Positions 46,901-55,041 of a DNA stretch of 64,000 nt are shown piece after piece. The DNA is from Marinifilum sp965230805. Lineage in GTDB: Bacteria > Bacteroidota > Bacteroidia > Bacteroidales > Marinifilaceae. The notes under the pieces are model-generated. The model was not told where the DNA came from, did no database searches, and saw only the letters and a program-made list of their open reading frames with translations. Location of the stretch: the NCBI RefSeq assembly GCF_965230805.1, contig NZ_OZ246019.1:2542001-2606000 (forward strand), read 5' to 3'. A program made the translations under genes and the position numbers. How positions within the stretch are numbered: the stretch's first letter is position 1; every line of letters begins with the position of its first letter.

Positions 46901-47844
46901 TGGCATATTTGATTGGTTTTACCGCTGCCTGCACTTCCCAAAAGAACAAATGCACTTGCTGTAGATTCAATAAACCGTTCAAACGAAATACTAACTTGCT
47001 TGCGATCGGTAAAAACTTCGGCGTCGTATTTTTCTTTCGACATCTCAGTCAAAAATCCATTGGTTTGATTTTTTGATTCCTTTAGGTAGTCTGCCCATTT
47101 TTTCTTGCTTTGCAAAAGTGATATGCCTACCTTTTTTCTTGCTTCAATAATGGTATATTCCTCTTGCAGATTCAACATCAAAAGACCCACTGCAAAGTTG
47201 ATGGTGTGTTCACGAAACTCGGTGTTGCAATTGCCTGTTAGTAAACTTATGGTTTGTTTAAAATGATCAGCCTTCAAATTAAAACTAGTCAGGATTTCCT
47301 TGTCGGTCAGATTTTTAATTTCCTTTAAAAACTTATCGGTAATCATCCTGTGGCCTTTCAAAGTATTGATGGCATCAAGTAGTATCTTTTCTTGTATAAA
47401 CTCATTTAGCTCTTTCTGCAAAAGTAAGAGTTTATCCTGTTTGCCTTTTTCTATCCATGCTACAGCACTTTTTTCAATAAGGATTTTTAGCTCTCTGCTC
47501 TGAGCAATCAGAAACTGGTGGTTTTGCTCGTAAGTATCCCAGTTTGTATAATCAGCTAATATACCCAGGCAGCGCTTGGCACAGAAATTAGTTTGTATGT
47601 TTTCATGTGCCAATAGTACTTGCACTTGCTTTTGCCAATTGATCATGGAAGCGTTCCAAATCGACTGTACGTATTTGAAAAGTGTATGGTTTACATGATT
47701 TTTTATTCTTGAGGCGGTTTGTAATTTCTTTTCGCATTTGTGATTCAGAAATTCTTTACGGATTAGTGTTCTGATTTCGCAACCGTTGGCTTTTACTTCC
47801 TCCTCTGTAAAGTATTTAATGGTAGGGATTTCTGTTGTAAGCAT
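43921..47844 (-). CDS. Large STAND/NACHT-type P-loop NTPase, unknown
   Basis: 1307 aa, no signal peptide. Residues ~1-290 are a helical N-terminal region I do not recognise. The NTPase follows: Walker A GSAGSGKTNQ (303-312), Walker B VFFFFDAINE (371-380) with the NACHT-style small residue and acidic pair, and a sensor-like VVISCRSYTW (418-427). The C-terminal ~700 residues are helical and repeat-like (HEAT/TPR-like, e.g. LLYYCIENIAVLVTDFGYYKSALQLLE). This tripartite layout is typical of STAND proteins, which include antiphage Avs proteins, but no effector domain is recognised and no defence genes are adjacent. Only the ATPase class is secure. Confidence 0.75.
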   Translation of the reverse strand: MLTTEIPTIKYFTEEEVKANGCEIRTLIRKEFLNHKCEKKLQTASRIKNHVNHTLFKYVQSIWNASMINWQKQVQVLLAHENIQTNFCAKRCLGILADYTNWDTYEQNHQFLIAQSRELKILIEKSAVAWIEKGKQDKLLLLQKELNEFIQEKILLDAINTLKGHRMITDKFLKEIKNLTDKEILTSFNLKADHFKQTISLLTGNCNTEFREHTINFAVGLLMLNLQEEYTIIEARKKVGISLLQSKKKWADYLKESKNQTNGFLTEMSKEKYDAEVFTDRKQVSISFERFIESTASAFVLLGSAGSGKTNQICHWAWELQRQNECVICVNSKIFSNISVEEYFQTAFGELKLETFLVNLQILAKHQQKNVFFFFDAINECVDYFDETSQKNQKGPIQLLKAIDKYFIKHNLPKLKVVISCRSYTWKELIELEASRIKHDLYFSNQIKEEHTTIQHLSETELASTYLKYQQKYQIKTSKEELFHSDFNLIRNRLTDPLILKMSSVVFQKQALPKDIRLFHSNHLFENLLREKGISLAGKNKREYVLLNKIAKCLWKSDHDSISMEQLIAAFDNEDDRLNSLSKSIFANDDFEFSTPFEALIEKGILKIEKKYGIDEIRFVYERYQEYWFARIFKDEENRKLDHRALPIPAESYIQALHTGKNYAVVRNALRSALLQDYLDKHNDPKTILSLACDNSYEAQQLVIDALSVILQEDYNQVWNLLEQLLSHDHELSNEKGKRLDKLDKLLEDYSKKKTNSQSTKYEDRLQEQNQILNELLPTIQVKKIAIYAIYEIFKSDIYQNHLYPKDKHPVNALLHAMANPLSKVRDIVSLYVYYISKMDKNLGFKILDHLTGKMSKSNILFNFRSDLLKKNVFDPAIRISILLIVEDLSSKNNIDGSKDYEFSYKIINQWIKILNEFSFIFPILKKFTLRKLATIQSEYVNNGIEYQHFWDQIPVHSKNGEWSHKGYNQLLDYLTNDRDDFKDLHPLVMKAMYSGDAYSFFMLERVLIMQAFKDWKRIENIVKQVEQADVSHPSVNYMQMSILYVLFRYIIKKEKPEKESIRLFATLTYNWTIRCKGVYFAHNNYEANNNKPYKQYTLNWYGAAFCRHYGDGNKREEDIYPMPIFYQLIDEAMQKMDKELLYYCIENIAVLVTDFGYYKSALQLLEYSMNKIQYESTIRDLDSIEVDRANYQDDIRTFLCKTLGTIKSYHHKEVDFFVNNNLRTSSFPEIDKFREDLIHYNQSYENIGDLLTHKFGNFIIWSLQNNPQISASLKQIMQYGTEVENYKGWFKKLSTYVFDKLFGIKF

Positions 47845-47880
47845 ATTGTTTGGGTTTCAATTGATTTGCCATTCTTTTTT

Positions 47881-47914
47881 TGGAAATGGAAGTTTCCAAT
47901 CATTTCCAAAATTA
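47881..47914 (-). promoter_or_regulatory. Candidate promoter and operator of the STAND NTPase gene
   Basis: On the minus strand TAATTTTG (47914-47907) fits the -7 box (no -33 box). Right after it is a nested dyad: TGGAAATG (47881-47888) with CATTTCCA (47901-47908), enclosing GGAAGTTTCC (47888-47897). A repressor site overlapping the start of transcription is plausible. Confidence 0.35.
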
Positions 47915-48015
47915 AGATAGGAGTTCTGCTTAGATTTGTTCATAGAAATTTCAATCGAATGTTTATCTCGTTCGAACTTGGTTGGCTACCAAAGATAATA
48001 AACATTCTCAAAGAG

Positions 48016-48116
48016 TGAACATAAGCAATCTGAAAAATTGCTTTGAAAGGACGATTTTTCGTTTTGCTTACTGTTCATTCATCCTTTCAAACCATTTTAG
48101 CCAGAAAATTTTCTGG
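48016..48116 (+). promoter_or_regulatory. Dyad-rich, pseudoknot-like leader before a lipoprotein gene
   Basis: TGAACATAAGCAA (48016-48028) pairs with TTGCTTACTGTTCA (48064-48077; one bulged base). TTTGAAAGGA (48042-48051) pairs perfectly with TCCTTTCAAA (48082-48091), interlocking with the first helix. AAGCAAT (48023-48029) can instead pair with ATTGCTT (48037-48043). A 16-nt palindrome CCAGAAAATTTTCTGG follows at 48101-48116. It lies 70-170 bp before the lipoprotein start. The rest of the 47845-48183 gap holds no gene. Confidence 0.4.
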
Positions 48117-48183
48117 TTGTTAAATCAAACGCTCACTATATCGTAATAGGCGAGCTATGTCAAAACTTTAAATCTAAAATACA

Positions 48184-48558
48184 ATGAAAACAAATACATT
48201 TTTTTATACGCTTTTAATTGCTTTATGCTCTTTAACTCTTGTTAGCTGCGATCATTCGGATGATGATTTTGGACAGAGAGAGGCTCAAAGTTCCATTTCA
48301 ATAAAGGTTTTAAAATCAAATCTAAAATATGGTGATGATGATGTTCAAATACCGGATTGGCCAATAACTCTTGAAGGCAAAACAATGAGGAATTTAAATG
48401 TCACTTTAGAATCTAAGCCGGAACCTGAAATTATGAAACAAACAACATCTGATGATAGTGGCGTGTTTTATTTTGATGTTGAAGAACCAGGAGAATATCT
48501 GATTAAGGTTAATCATCAAGATGGTTTTGCCGAAGAACTTGAGATAAGTTTAGAATAA
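48184..48558 (+). CDS. Small lipoprotein, unknown
   Basis: 124 aa with lipobox LTLVSCDHS (Cys about 22). The body has beta-sandwich character, with GVFYFDVEEPGEYLIKV resembling the C-terminal half of prealbumin-like/CNA_B repeats. Not otherwise recognised. Monocistronic by context: a dyad-rich leader precedes it and a terminator follows. Confidence 0.65.
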   Translation: MKTNTFFYTLLIALCSLTLVSCDHSDDDFGQREAQSSISIKVLKSNLKYGDDDVQIPDWPITLEGKTMRNLNVTLESKPEPEIMKQTTSDDSGVFYFDVEEPGEYLIKVNHQDGFAEELEISLE

Positions 48559-48588
48559 AATAACACATTCAGTTATTTTTAATAAATT

Positions 48589-48617
48589 AAGAGAGCCATA
48601 TTTATGGCTCTCTTTTG
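48589..48617 (+). terminator. Terminator of the lipoprotein gene
   Basis: AAGAGAGCCATA pairs with TATGGCTCTCTT around a 2-nt loop, then T. The upstream in-frame ATG of the next gene (48604) falls inside this stem, so that gene must start later. Confidence 0.85.
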
Positions 48618-48636
48618 TTCATTTCACCTAAACCCA

Positions 48637-50466
48637 ATGAAACTGTATTCACTGCCTAAATTTTTATTTTGCAAATTGATTGTTTGTGTATGTGTCTTGT
48701 GCATATCGGAAATCCTTTTAGCAGAAAACAAATCAGAACGTAAAGAAATCATCAAGCAAATTACTTTAGGAATGGAACATTGGAAGAGACATTCTTATGA
48801 TAGTGCTCATGTATACTTGTTAGAATCGGAAAGAAGAGCTGTGCAGGCTCAAGACACTCAATTAATAGTGGTGAGTTTGAATAATTTGGGATTGCTTGAA
48901 ACTTCGAGAGCAAATTATGAGAAGAGTATTGAATGCTTCCAAAAATCATTGAAATATAATTCGAAAAGCAATTGTTCAAAACTAAATACACTTTTAAATC
49001 TTAGTAAGGCTTACCGCAAGATGGCAGATTATAAATCAGCATTAAGTTATTTGCACAAAACCAAAAATACTGCGGAAAGTTTGCAAAGAAATAAAGAGCT
49101 TGCTGCCTGCTATAATGAATTTGGGATTATAAAAAAGTTACAAAAGAAATATGAAGAAGCGCTTTCTTACTATCAAAAATCATTAGAGATCCGCAGAGAA
49201 CTAGGCTATAAGAAAGGAATTGTTTGTTCGCTAAATAACCTCGGCAATGTATACAAAGAACAAAGGAATTTTTCAAAAGCATTATTGTATTTTAATGAGG
49301 CTTTAAATCTTAAACTGGAATTAGGGGATAAAAGGTATTTGGCATCTGCTTACATTAATGTTGGTGAAGTTCAAATGAAATTGAACGATTTCATAAATGC
49401 AGAAATTAGTTTAATGAAGGCATTGAATTATAGTCAGGACTCTAATGATATCGTATTGGAAATTACAAGTTGCTTTTTATTAGGGGAGATGTTGATTTAC
49501 AAAAATAAGTTTTCACAATCCAAATTGTTTTTACACCGAGCCCATAAAAAGGCTGAGCTTATCAAAGCCTTGGATTTACAAAAAGAAGTGTTATTGCGTT
49601 TAAAAAACCTCTTCGCAGCCCAAAACAAAGGAAAAGAAGCGCTAGTCTACTACGATAAATATATCAGCGTTAAAGACAGCATTTTCAATACCGAGAACAT
49701 GCAGCACATGCAAGAGATGGAAACCCGCTACAAAACCCGCGAAAAGGAGCAGCAAATAGAGGTCTTGCATATCGAAAAGGAAGCCAAAGCCAAGGAAAGT
49801 TTTTATATAAAAATTGTCTTCGGCTTGTTTTTATTTTCCCTTTTACCGATAGCTTTCTTTTTAAAACAAAGACAGAAAAACAGAATTTTAAAGGAAAGGG
49901 TAGCGGCTTCTAATAGGGAATGTACAAAACTAGGCATGGAATTGCACGACTCAATATCTGGCAGCCTGACTTATTTGTGCAGAAGCATGGAAAAGGAAAG
50001 AGTAGGTGATGCTTTTGTTGATCAATTGCGAAAAGTAAGCGACCAGGTGAGAGGCATTTCCCATCAGCTGAACATGACTGCAATTGCCAACCAGGAATTT
50101 CGCGATGCATTGTCGGACTCCTTGCAATTGGATCATTTCCCGGAAGATGTCGACCTGAAAATTTTTGTTCCCGAGGGCTTTGAAATCGACGATTACGAAA
50201 AGAAAATCAACCTGATTCGGATTGTTCAGGAGCTAAAAACGAACAGTTTAAAGCATGCCAAAGCATCTTCTATAGTCATCAGTTTTGCACGAGTGCAGAA
50301 TAAAGTGCGCTTAGATTATACCGACAATGGCATCGGCTTCGACTTGAAGGAAGCAAAAAAAGGCAATGGTTTGTACAATATCCAAGAGCGAGTAGAGCTT
50401 CTCGCAGCAAAACTGGAATGGCAAACTGCTTCTGGCCATGGTGTTTGCTTTAAGTTGATTGTGTAG
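48637..50466 (+). CDS. TPR sensor histidine kinase, NarL/LuxR-coupled type (HisKA_3)
   Basis: 609 aa from the ATG at 48637 (MKLYSLPKFLFCKLIVCVCV signal). Periplasmic TPRs at about 40-340, a coiled region, and a TM helix near 388-410. Then HisKA_3 with LGMELHDSISGSL (phospho-accepting His437), and HATPase_c with ELKTNSLKHAKAS, DNGIGFD and GNGLYNIQERVELL. Unlike the kinase at 18602, this one keeps its histidine. The response regulator at 50562-51233 (REC-LuxR) is convergent and 95 bp away, the likely partner. An upstream ATG at 48604 is rejected because it lies in a terminator stem. Confidence 0.88.
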   Translation: MKLYSLPKFLFCKLIVCVCVLCISEILLAENKSERKEIIKQITLGMEHWKRHSYDSAHVYLLESERRAVQAQDTQLIVVSLNNLGLLETSRANYEKSIECFQKSLKYNSKSNCSKLNTLLNLSKAYRKMADYKSALSYLHKTKNTAESLQRNKELAACYNEFGIIKKLQKKYEEALSYYQKSLEIRRELGYKKGIVCSLNNLGNVYKEQRNFSKALLYFNEALNLKLELGDKRYLASAYINVGEVQMKLNDFINAEISLMKALNYSQDSNDIVLEITSCFLLGEMLIYKNKFSQSKLFLHRAHKKAELIKALDLQKEVLLRLKNLFAAQNKGKEALVYYDKYISVKDSIFNTENMQHMQEMETRYKTREKEQQIEVLHIEKEAKAKESFYIKIVFGLFLFSLLPIAFFLKQRQKNRILKERVAASNRECTKLGMELHDSISGSLTYLCRSMEKERVGDAFVDQLRKVSDQVRGISHQLNMTAIANQEFRDALSDSLQLDHFPEDVDLKIFVPEGFEIDDYEKKINLIRIVQELKTNSLKHAKASSIVISFARVQNKVRLDYTDNGIGFDLKEAKKGNGLYNIQERVELLAAKLEWQTASGHGVCFKLIV

Positions 50467-50561
50467 TTGGCATTCCCAAACTTCAGTTAGTGTTTTCATA
50501 TTTGCATGATCACCCCAAAAAGTATAGGTAGAGCTTTCATCAGGTTTGCCTGAAATAAAAA

Positions 50562-51233
50562 CTAAGGATTGGTCTCTTTAATCCTATCATAAAAGTGTTT
50601 TAAACCATCCTTACTTCTTACGTCTAACTTGCAATAAATATTACTGAGGTGTTTTTTTATAGTATTTAGCGTAATTCCTAGCATACTTGCCAATTGATCG
50701 TTGTTACTTTTACTATTCTCCGATACGGTTTGAACCACTTTTAATTCGGTGTTGGTTAGCAGTTTTTCTTTTTCCTTATCAGATTTAAAAAATTTTTGAT
50801 TTTCATCTGCACTTTTTTGCTTGTGCTCCAAATAGGATGGAGATTCATAGAAAATATCCGAATCTTGATTCATAACTGCATCAATTGTAGTAACGATATC
50901 CGCAACTTTTGCATCTTTATTTAAATAGGAGTTGAATTTGGCTTTAAGAATGTCTTTTTTAATCACTTTAAGTTTGTAATTGGTATAGGCTATGCATTTT
51001 AGATTTTTCCTTTTTTCTTTAAGCTCTGCTACGAATGAAATGATATCCTCATTGGGGTAATTGGTATACTCATAATCAACCAGCATTAAATCGATTTCAC
51101 GGTTTTGAATGTAGGCCGTGGCTTTTGAAGGGTAAGTAAAGGTATTGATATTAGCATCGGGATACATGTCAGCCAATAGCTCGGCACTTGCTTTTCTTAA
51201 TAAATGATGATCTTCGATTACAACAATATTCAT
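50562..51233 (-). CDS. NarL-type response regulator (REC-LuxR HTH)
   Basis: 223 aa. A receiver domain starts MNIVVIEDHHLLRK with phospho-accepting Asp53 in LMLVDYEY. The C-terminal GerE/LuxR helix-turn-helix is LTNTELKVVQTVSENSKSNNDQLASMLGITLNTIKKHLSNIYCKLDV. The family pairs with HisKA_3 kinases such as the one encoded convergently next to it. Regulon unknown. Confidence 0.9.
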   Translation of the reverse strand: MNIVVIEDHHLLRKASAELLADMYPDANINTFTYPSKATAYIQNREIDLMLVDYEYTNYPNEDIISFVAELKEKRKNLKCIAYTNYKLKVIKKDILKAKFNSYLNKDAKVADIVTTIDAVMNQDSDIFYESPSYLEHKQKSADENQKFFKSDKEKEKLLTNTELKVVQTVSENSKSNNDQLASMLGITLNTIKKHLSNIYCKLDVRSKDGLKHFYDRIKETNP

Positions 51234-51480
51234 ATCAAAAATTATAGGCGGATGAGATTATCAACGAAAGTATAAATTATTTTTACCGTAATGAGCTTTT
51301 GGATGCAGATTTTTATAAAAAAGAGCTTGTGCTTTAATTACTTAAATGGTACATTGGATATCTAAAAATAAGGATTGGATCATTTCAGGTGGACAAAATG
51401 TACTACTTCGGGTTATTTTTTGGAGAGTAGAAAATGCGGAGCTTTGTTTTAATTGATAATCGAACTTAAACATCCCGGCC

Positions 51481-52221
51481 ATGAATGATTATTTAATCGT
51501 AGATCAATGCAAAAAGGAAATTGCAGATCTAAAAATGAAGCTAAGTAAAATCGAACCAGAGTGCATGTTGTACCATTCTACTACTGTTGAAAATGCTTTA
51601 ACGCTTTACCTATTGCACAAGCCAAAATTGGTTTTTTTAGAAGTGAATCTTAAAAATGAGAATGGATTTGAGTTACTGTATAGATTGTTGGAGTTAGGAG
51701 AGCGTCCCAACTTTGCCATTACAACCAAAAAAGAAGCTTATGCCATTAAAGCTATTCGATCCTCGGCAGTTGATTATTTACTTAAACCAGTAGCCATGGA
51801 GGATTTGCGTTTTTGTTTGAATCGTATTCACAGTATAGAATACGAGGAGATGGAGAAACAGAGAATAGCCGAGCTGTTTCTGAAATTGAGAACGCAGAAG
51901 AGAGTTACCATTAAAAATCGTGTGGGTTTTGAGGTCATAAAACCAGAGGAAATTCTGTTTTGCAAGGCCGATAGAAATTACACCGACATCAAATTTGTGG
52001 ATGGTTCAAGCTTAACAACCTCCACTACTTTAGGAAGCGTAGTGCAACAACTAACCAGCAAAATATTTTTCAGAATTGGCCGATCGGCGGTAATTAATTT
52101 GGATTATTTAAAATCGGTAAATCGAAAAGACAAACAATGTTTGCTGGCCTGCAATAATGAAATTTATAAACTTCCGATGTCTCCGAATCGAGTTCAGGAA
52201 CTATCGAGAGTTTTGAATTAA
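51481..52221 (+). CDS. LytTR response regulator with altered receiver
   Basis: 246 aa: N-terminal receiver fold (~1-120) and C-terminal LytTR DNA-binding domain (ILFCKADRNYTDIKFVDG, RIGRSAVINLDYLKSV). In the receiver the phospho-accepting Asp is Glu54 (LVFLEVNLKNENGFELL; codon GAA at 51640-51642) and the N-terminal acidic pair is reduced (LIVDQC). The Lys of the pocket (DYLLKPV) remains. So it is probably not phosphorylated in the normal way and may be constitutively on. No kinase is adjacent in an operon. Confidence 0.88.
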   Translation: MNDYLIVDQCKKEIADLKMKLSKIEPECMLYHSTTVENALTLYLLHKPKLVFLEVNLKNENGFELLYRLLELGERPNFAITTKKEAYAIKAIRSSAVDYLLKPVAMEDLRFCLNRIHSIEYEEMEKQRIAELFLKLRTQKRVTIKNRVGFEVIKPEEILFCKADRNYTDIKFVDGSSLTTSTTLGSVVQQLTSKIFFRIGRSAVINLDYLKSVNRKDKQCLLACNNEIYKLPMSPNRVQELSRVLN

Positions 52222-52262
52222 AAGTGATTGTACCTTTACTCTACACTACTACTATTATTATA

Positions 52263-52297
52263 AAAACAGCGCATGAATTCAATCCATGCGCTGTTTT
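52263..52297. terminator. Bidirectional terminator between convergent genes
   Basis: AAAACAGCGCATG pairs with CATGCGCTGTTTT around a 9-nt loop; T on the + strand and the mirrored A-run on the other side serve both genes. Confidence 0.85.
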
Positions 52298-52317
52298 AAT
52301 TTATGCCTTGAAATATC

Positions 52318-52914
52318 TTAGAATCCTCGTTGTTGAGATTGCAATTTCTGCATTTCCGCTTCGAAAGTTTTCTTAAATTTTTCGTAATCGTAGTCCACTT
52401 TCAACAAGTCATCTTTCGATAACTTTTGGTTGATCGCTTCTTCCAAATCTTTAGAACTCATTTCAATTGCCATATAAGTTTTGTACTTGTTTTGAGCAGT
52501 TTTGGTTTGCTTTTCGCAGATTACCTTGATGTTATTTAATTGTTGATTGATAACTTCTCTGGTTAATCCTTCAAATCTTTCCTCCACTTGTTCAACATTG
52601 TTCAACTCTGTTGAATTTACGTAATTGTCGATGGTTCCCTGAACAGTAGATTGAATTAAAGTAGCCAATTCGGCACGAGCATTGGTTCCTGCTTTTTTCT
52701 TTGCAACCATTTGATCTAAACTCTCGCCAATGGCAGACGCTCTAAAGTGGTTTTTGTCACTTTGGTAATCAGGACCTGTGCAATAAACTTCGATAAGCTC
52801 TTCGCCTTGTGCTTTTGTTGAAACAGCTTTTTCAGCCGATCCACATGAACTTAATCCCGCAGAAAATAAAACTCCTAAGCCAAGGAATAATGATTGTAAT
52901 TTTCTTGTTTTCAT
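52318..52914 (-). CDS. LPP20-like lipoprotein (paralogue of 38235)
   Basis: 198 aa, lipobox GLSSCGS (Cys about 24). Shares CTGPDYQSDKNHFRASAIG, TNARAELATLIQS, VICEKQTKT and YDYEKFKKTF with the lipoprotein of the main operon, but ends in a Gln-rich tail. Predicted outer-membrane lipoprotein. It is followed on the minus strand by a shared terminator and preceded by the LPP20 paralogue. Confidence 0.8.
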   Translation of the reverse strand: MKTRKLQSLFLGLGVLFSAGLSSCGSAEKAVSTKAQGEELIEVYCTGPDYQSDKNHFRASAIGESLDQMVAKKKAGTNARAELATLIQSTVQGTIDNYVNSTELNNVEQVEERFEGLTREVINQQLNNIKVICEKQTKTAQNKYKTYMAIEMSSKDLEEAINQKLSKDDLLKVDYDYEKFKKTFEAEMQKLQSQQRGF

Positions 52915-53030
52915 CTTTTTTAGATTTTAGATGTGAGATGAGAGAAATGAGATTCTCAAATCGCTACTCTCAGCATTATTTTATACTTATTAGATTTTGA
53001 GTACAATGCCTCATATCTACTTACTACATA

Positions 53031-54440
53031 TTATAAGTCGAGTTGATTTAATTTCGGAATAATACTGTTGTGAATTTCTTCAACGGCTTGTTCGTAAGCT
53101 TCTTTTACAGCATAATCGTAACTAATGGGTTTCATTCCTTTCACCTCGTAAATGGCATCGTTAAAAATTTCCATTCCACTTTTCGCATCAGTCAACGAAA
53201 AAAAGCAATCCAGATAAACGATAAATATTTTGTAGTTTCTTCCTTCTTTAATTTCTCCTTTGGTAACATTGGTATTAATATCCAGAATCACTTTCGCCTT
53301 ATCTTTTTCACTGGTGAAAGAGAAGAAATTTTCCGAAAGTTCTTTTTTCATGTTGTTTTTTAAGATTTCTCTATTCGAATCTTTCCCAAAAATTTTCTCA
53401 CTAAAATTTAAGTATGCTTTTAATCGCTCAACATTGATAATAATTTTGCTTTTGGGTGCCGATTCTGGCGTAAAGAACAATTTATTCAGCTGATAATTCT
53501 CCAATTCTTCGTTCAGAATAGAGCTCAGATCTAAGCCAACTTCTATTTCCTGTAGTTTTCTTTTCGAAGTCACTTTGGAAAGTTGCGAAGCAGCATAACC
53601 AAACTCGTCGGTGCTAACTTTGTTGTTTAAAACACCTTCTCCTTTCGAGAAATTGATGGACAGAGCAAGACCTGGAATTAAACGATTTCCACTTTCTCCC
53701 AACCATTCTGCTTTAATCATGATTGGCTCTTTCTTTGAGGTCGAAATTTCAATTTGGATTGCTTTTCGGTCTGGTGTCAATTCTGTACGCTTAAAAATAT
53801 TCTGGATGGAATTGTAGATATCAGTTCCCAAGTTGATTTTTCCGTTGAAAGTCATAACCGATAAATCTTCGTCCAAATGTTTCTTAATTACATCAAGACA
53901 TTTAGCGTAATAGCTAAGGGCTTGGAAAATATCTAATTTTTCTTCACTGGCTTTGGCTTGTTCAAAGAAGTTCTGAGCCAATTTCTTTGCTTTGTTTAGC
54001 TTAATCCGCTTTTGCAGTTCATATTGCGACTTCGATAAGCGATAGTACACCCAATATTCATTTCCTTTTTTATTGTCCCATGATCCTACAATTTCATATC
54101 CTTCCAGTTCTTCCATTAAAGAGGTTCTTATTTCTGATTGGAATTCTTCACGAAAAGCCTTTTCATCTTCGAATTGCTGAAGAACAGAATTGGCTGAGAT
54201 ATTCACCGAGATTTCGGAGCATAAATCGTGCAGCGCTTGGTTTTTCGCAAGTTGAATGTAATTGGTTTTCGAATTATCTTTTCTAACCACAGAAATTCCC
54301 ACATAGTATTCGGGCGTAATAGGTCTTTCTTGCACCCATTTCGGAGGCCTTCTTTTTGCCATACTCTGCTGTGCAGAACAACCTACAAGCAAAAGCAATA
54401 TCAGAATGTAATGAATAGTTGTGTGTAAAATTTTAATCAT
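53031..54440 (-). CDS. LPP20-family lipoprotein (paralogue of 36074, no LamG)
   Basis: 469 aa from ATG at 54440; the longer frame to 54488 would put 16 residues before a clear lipoprotein signal (MIKILHTTIHYILILLLLVGCS). Contains RPPKWVQERPITPEYYVGISVV, NQALHDLCSEISVNISANS, EYWVYYRLSKSQYELQKRIKL, then FQALSYYAKCLDVI and an Ig-like middle as in the 36074 protein. It ends without a LamG domain. 117 bp upstream of the paralogous lipoprotein on the minus strand; together they form a small second cluster. Confidence 0.8.
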   Translation of the reverse strand: MIKILHTTIHYILILLLLVGCSAQQSMAKRRPPKWVQERPITPEYYVGISVVRKDNSKTNYIQLAKNQALHDLCSEISVNISANSVLQQFEDEKAFREEFQSEIRTSLMEELEGYEIVGSWDNKKGNEYWVYYRLSKSQYELQKRIKLNKAKKLAQNFFEQAKASEEKLDIFQALSYYAKCLDVIKKHLDEDLSVMTFNGKINLGTDIYNSIQNIFKRTELTPDRKAIQIEISTSKKEPIMIKAEWLGESGNRLIPGLALSINFSKGEGVLNNKVSTDEFGYAASQLSKVTSKRKLQEIEVGLDLSSILNEELENYQLNKLFFTPESAPKSKIIINVERLKAYLNFSEKIFGKDSNREILKNNMKKELSENFFSFTSEKDKAKVILDINTNVTKGEIKEGRNYKIFIVYLDCFFSLTDAKSGMEIFNDAIYEVKGMKPISYDYAVKEAYEQAVEEIHNSIIPKLNQLDL

Positions 54441-54525
54441 TTGTATGCATTTAAAGTAATTTTCGATAGCGAAATTAAAGATAAACATTCCTTAACAATA
54501 AGCTTGCCAAAAGCAGATTAAAATA

Positions 54526-55023
54526 TTATTCTGATTTTGAAAGCAAATCATCAATCAGATTTAAAGACAGTTGAGACTCAAAACCTCTGCTTTGGGCAAA
54601 ACGATATAGTTTCGTTTTTAATTGATATCGATCATCATGTCTTAAGCTTTCTAGTTTCCTTTGTAATAGATCTCGAAGATTCTTTTGATATTCATCTTGA
54701 TTTATCTGTTCTAAAGCTTCGTGTATTATGCCTTCAGGAATGTGTTTGTGCTTTAAATGATGCGATATTTTTATTTTTCCCCACTTGTTAAATCGGCATT
54801 TGTCTTGCACATAAAAGTTGGTATATCTACTTTCGTCAATAAATTTATCTTCCATTAAGGAATTTATGATTTCATCCTGATCCTCAACAGAGATATTCCA
54901 ATCTTGTAACTTTTTGCGAATATCGCTACAGCATTTTTCTTGTTTGCTGCAAATAAATTGCACTTTCGAAAGAGCAGCCTGTGTACTGATATTGAAGGGC
55001 TTTTTTTTATGCATATCAATCAA
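54526..55023 (-). CDS. recX: Regulatory protein RecX
   Basis: Modulates RecA filaments. At 165 aa it has three-helix repeats typical of RecX: KVQFICSKQEKCCSDIRKKLQDW, the core signature DKFIDESRYTNFYVQDKCRFNKWGKIKISHHLK, and YRFAQSRGFESQL. It starts at 55023 or, three codons later, 55014. It lies 18 bp downstream of prmC on the same strand; recA is not in the window. Confidence 0.9.
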   Translation of the reverse strand: MIDMHKKKPFNISTQAALSKVQFICSKQEKCCSDIRKKLQDWNISVEDQDEIINSLMEDKFIDESRYTNFYVQDKCRFNKWGKIKISHHLKHKHIPEGIIHEALEQINQDEYQKNLRDLLQRKLESLRHDDRYQLKTKLYRFAQSRGFESQLSLNLIDDLLSKSE

Positions 55024-55041
55024 TTTGAATTCGTAAGTAAT

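Noticed and set aside
43921..47844. Calling the STAND NTPase a named antiphage system (Avs type)
   Set aside because: No recognised effector domain and no neighbouring defence genes; only the NTPase class is supported.
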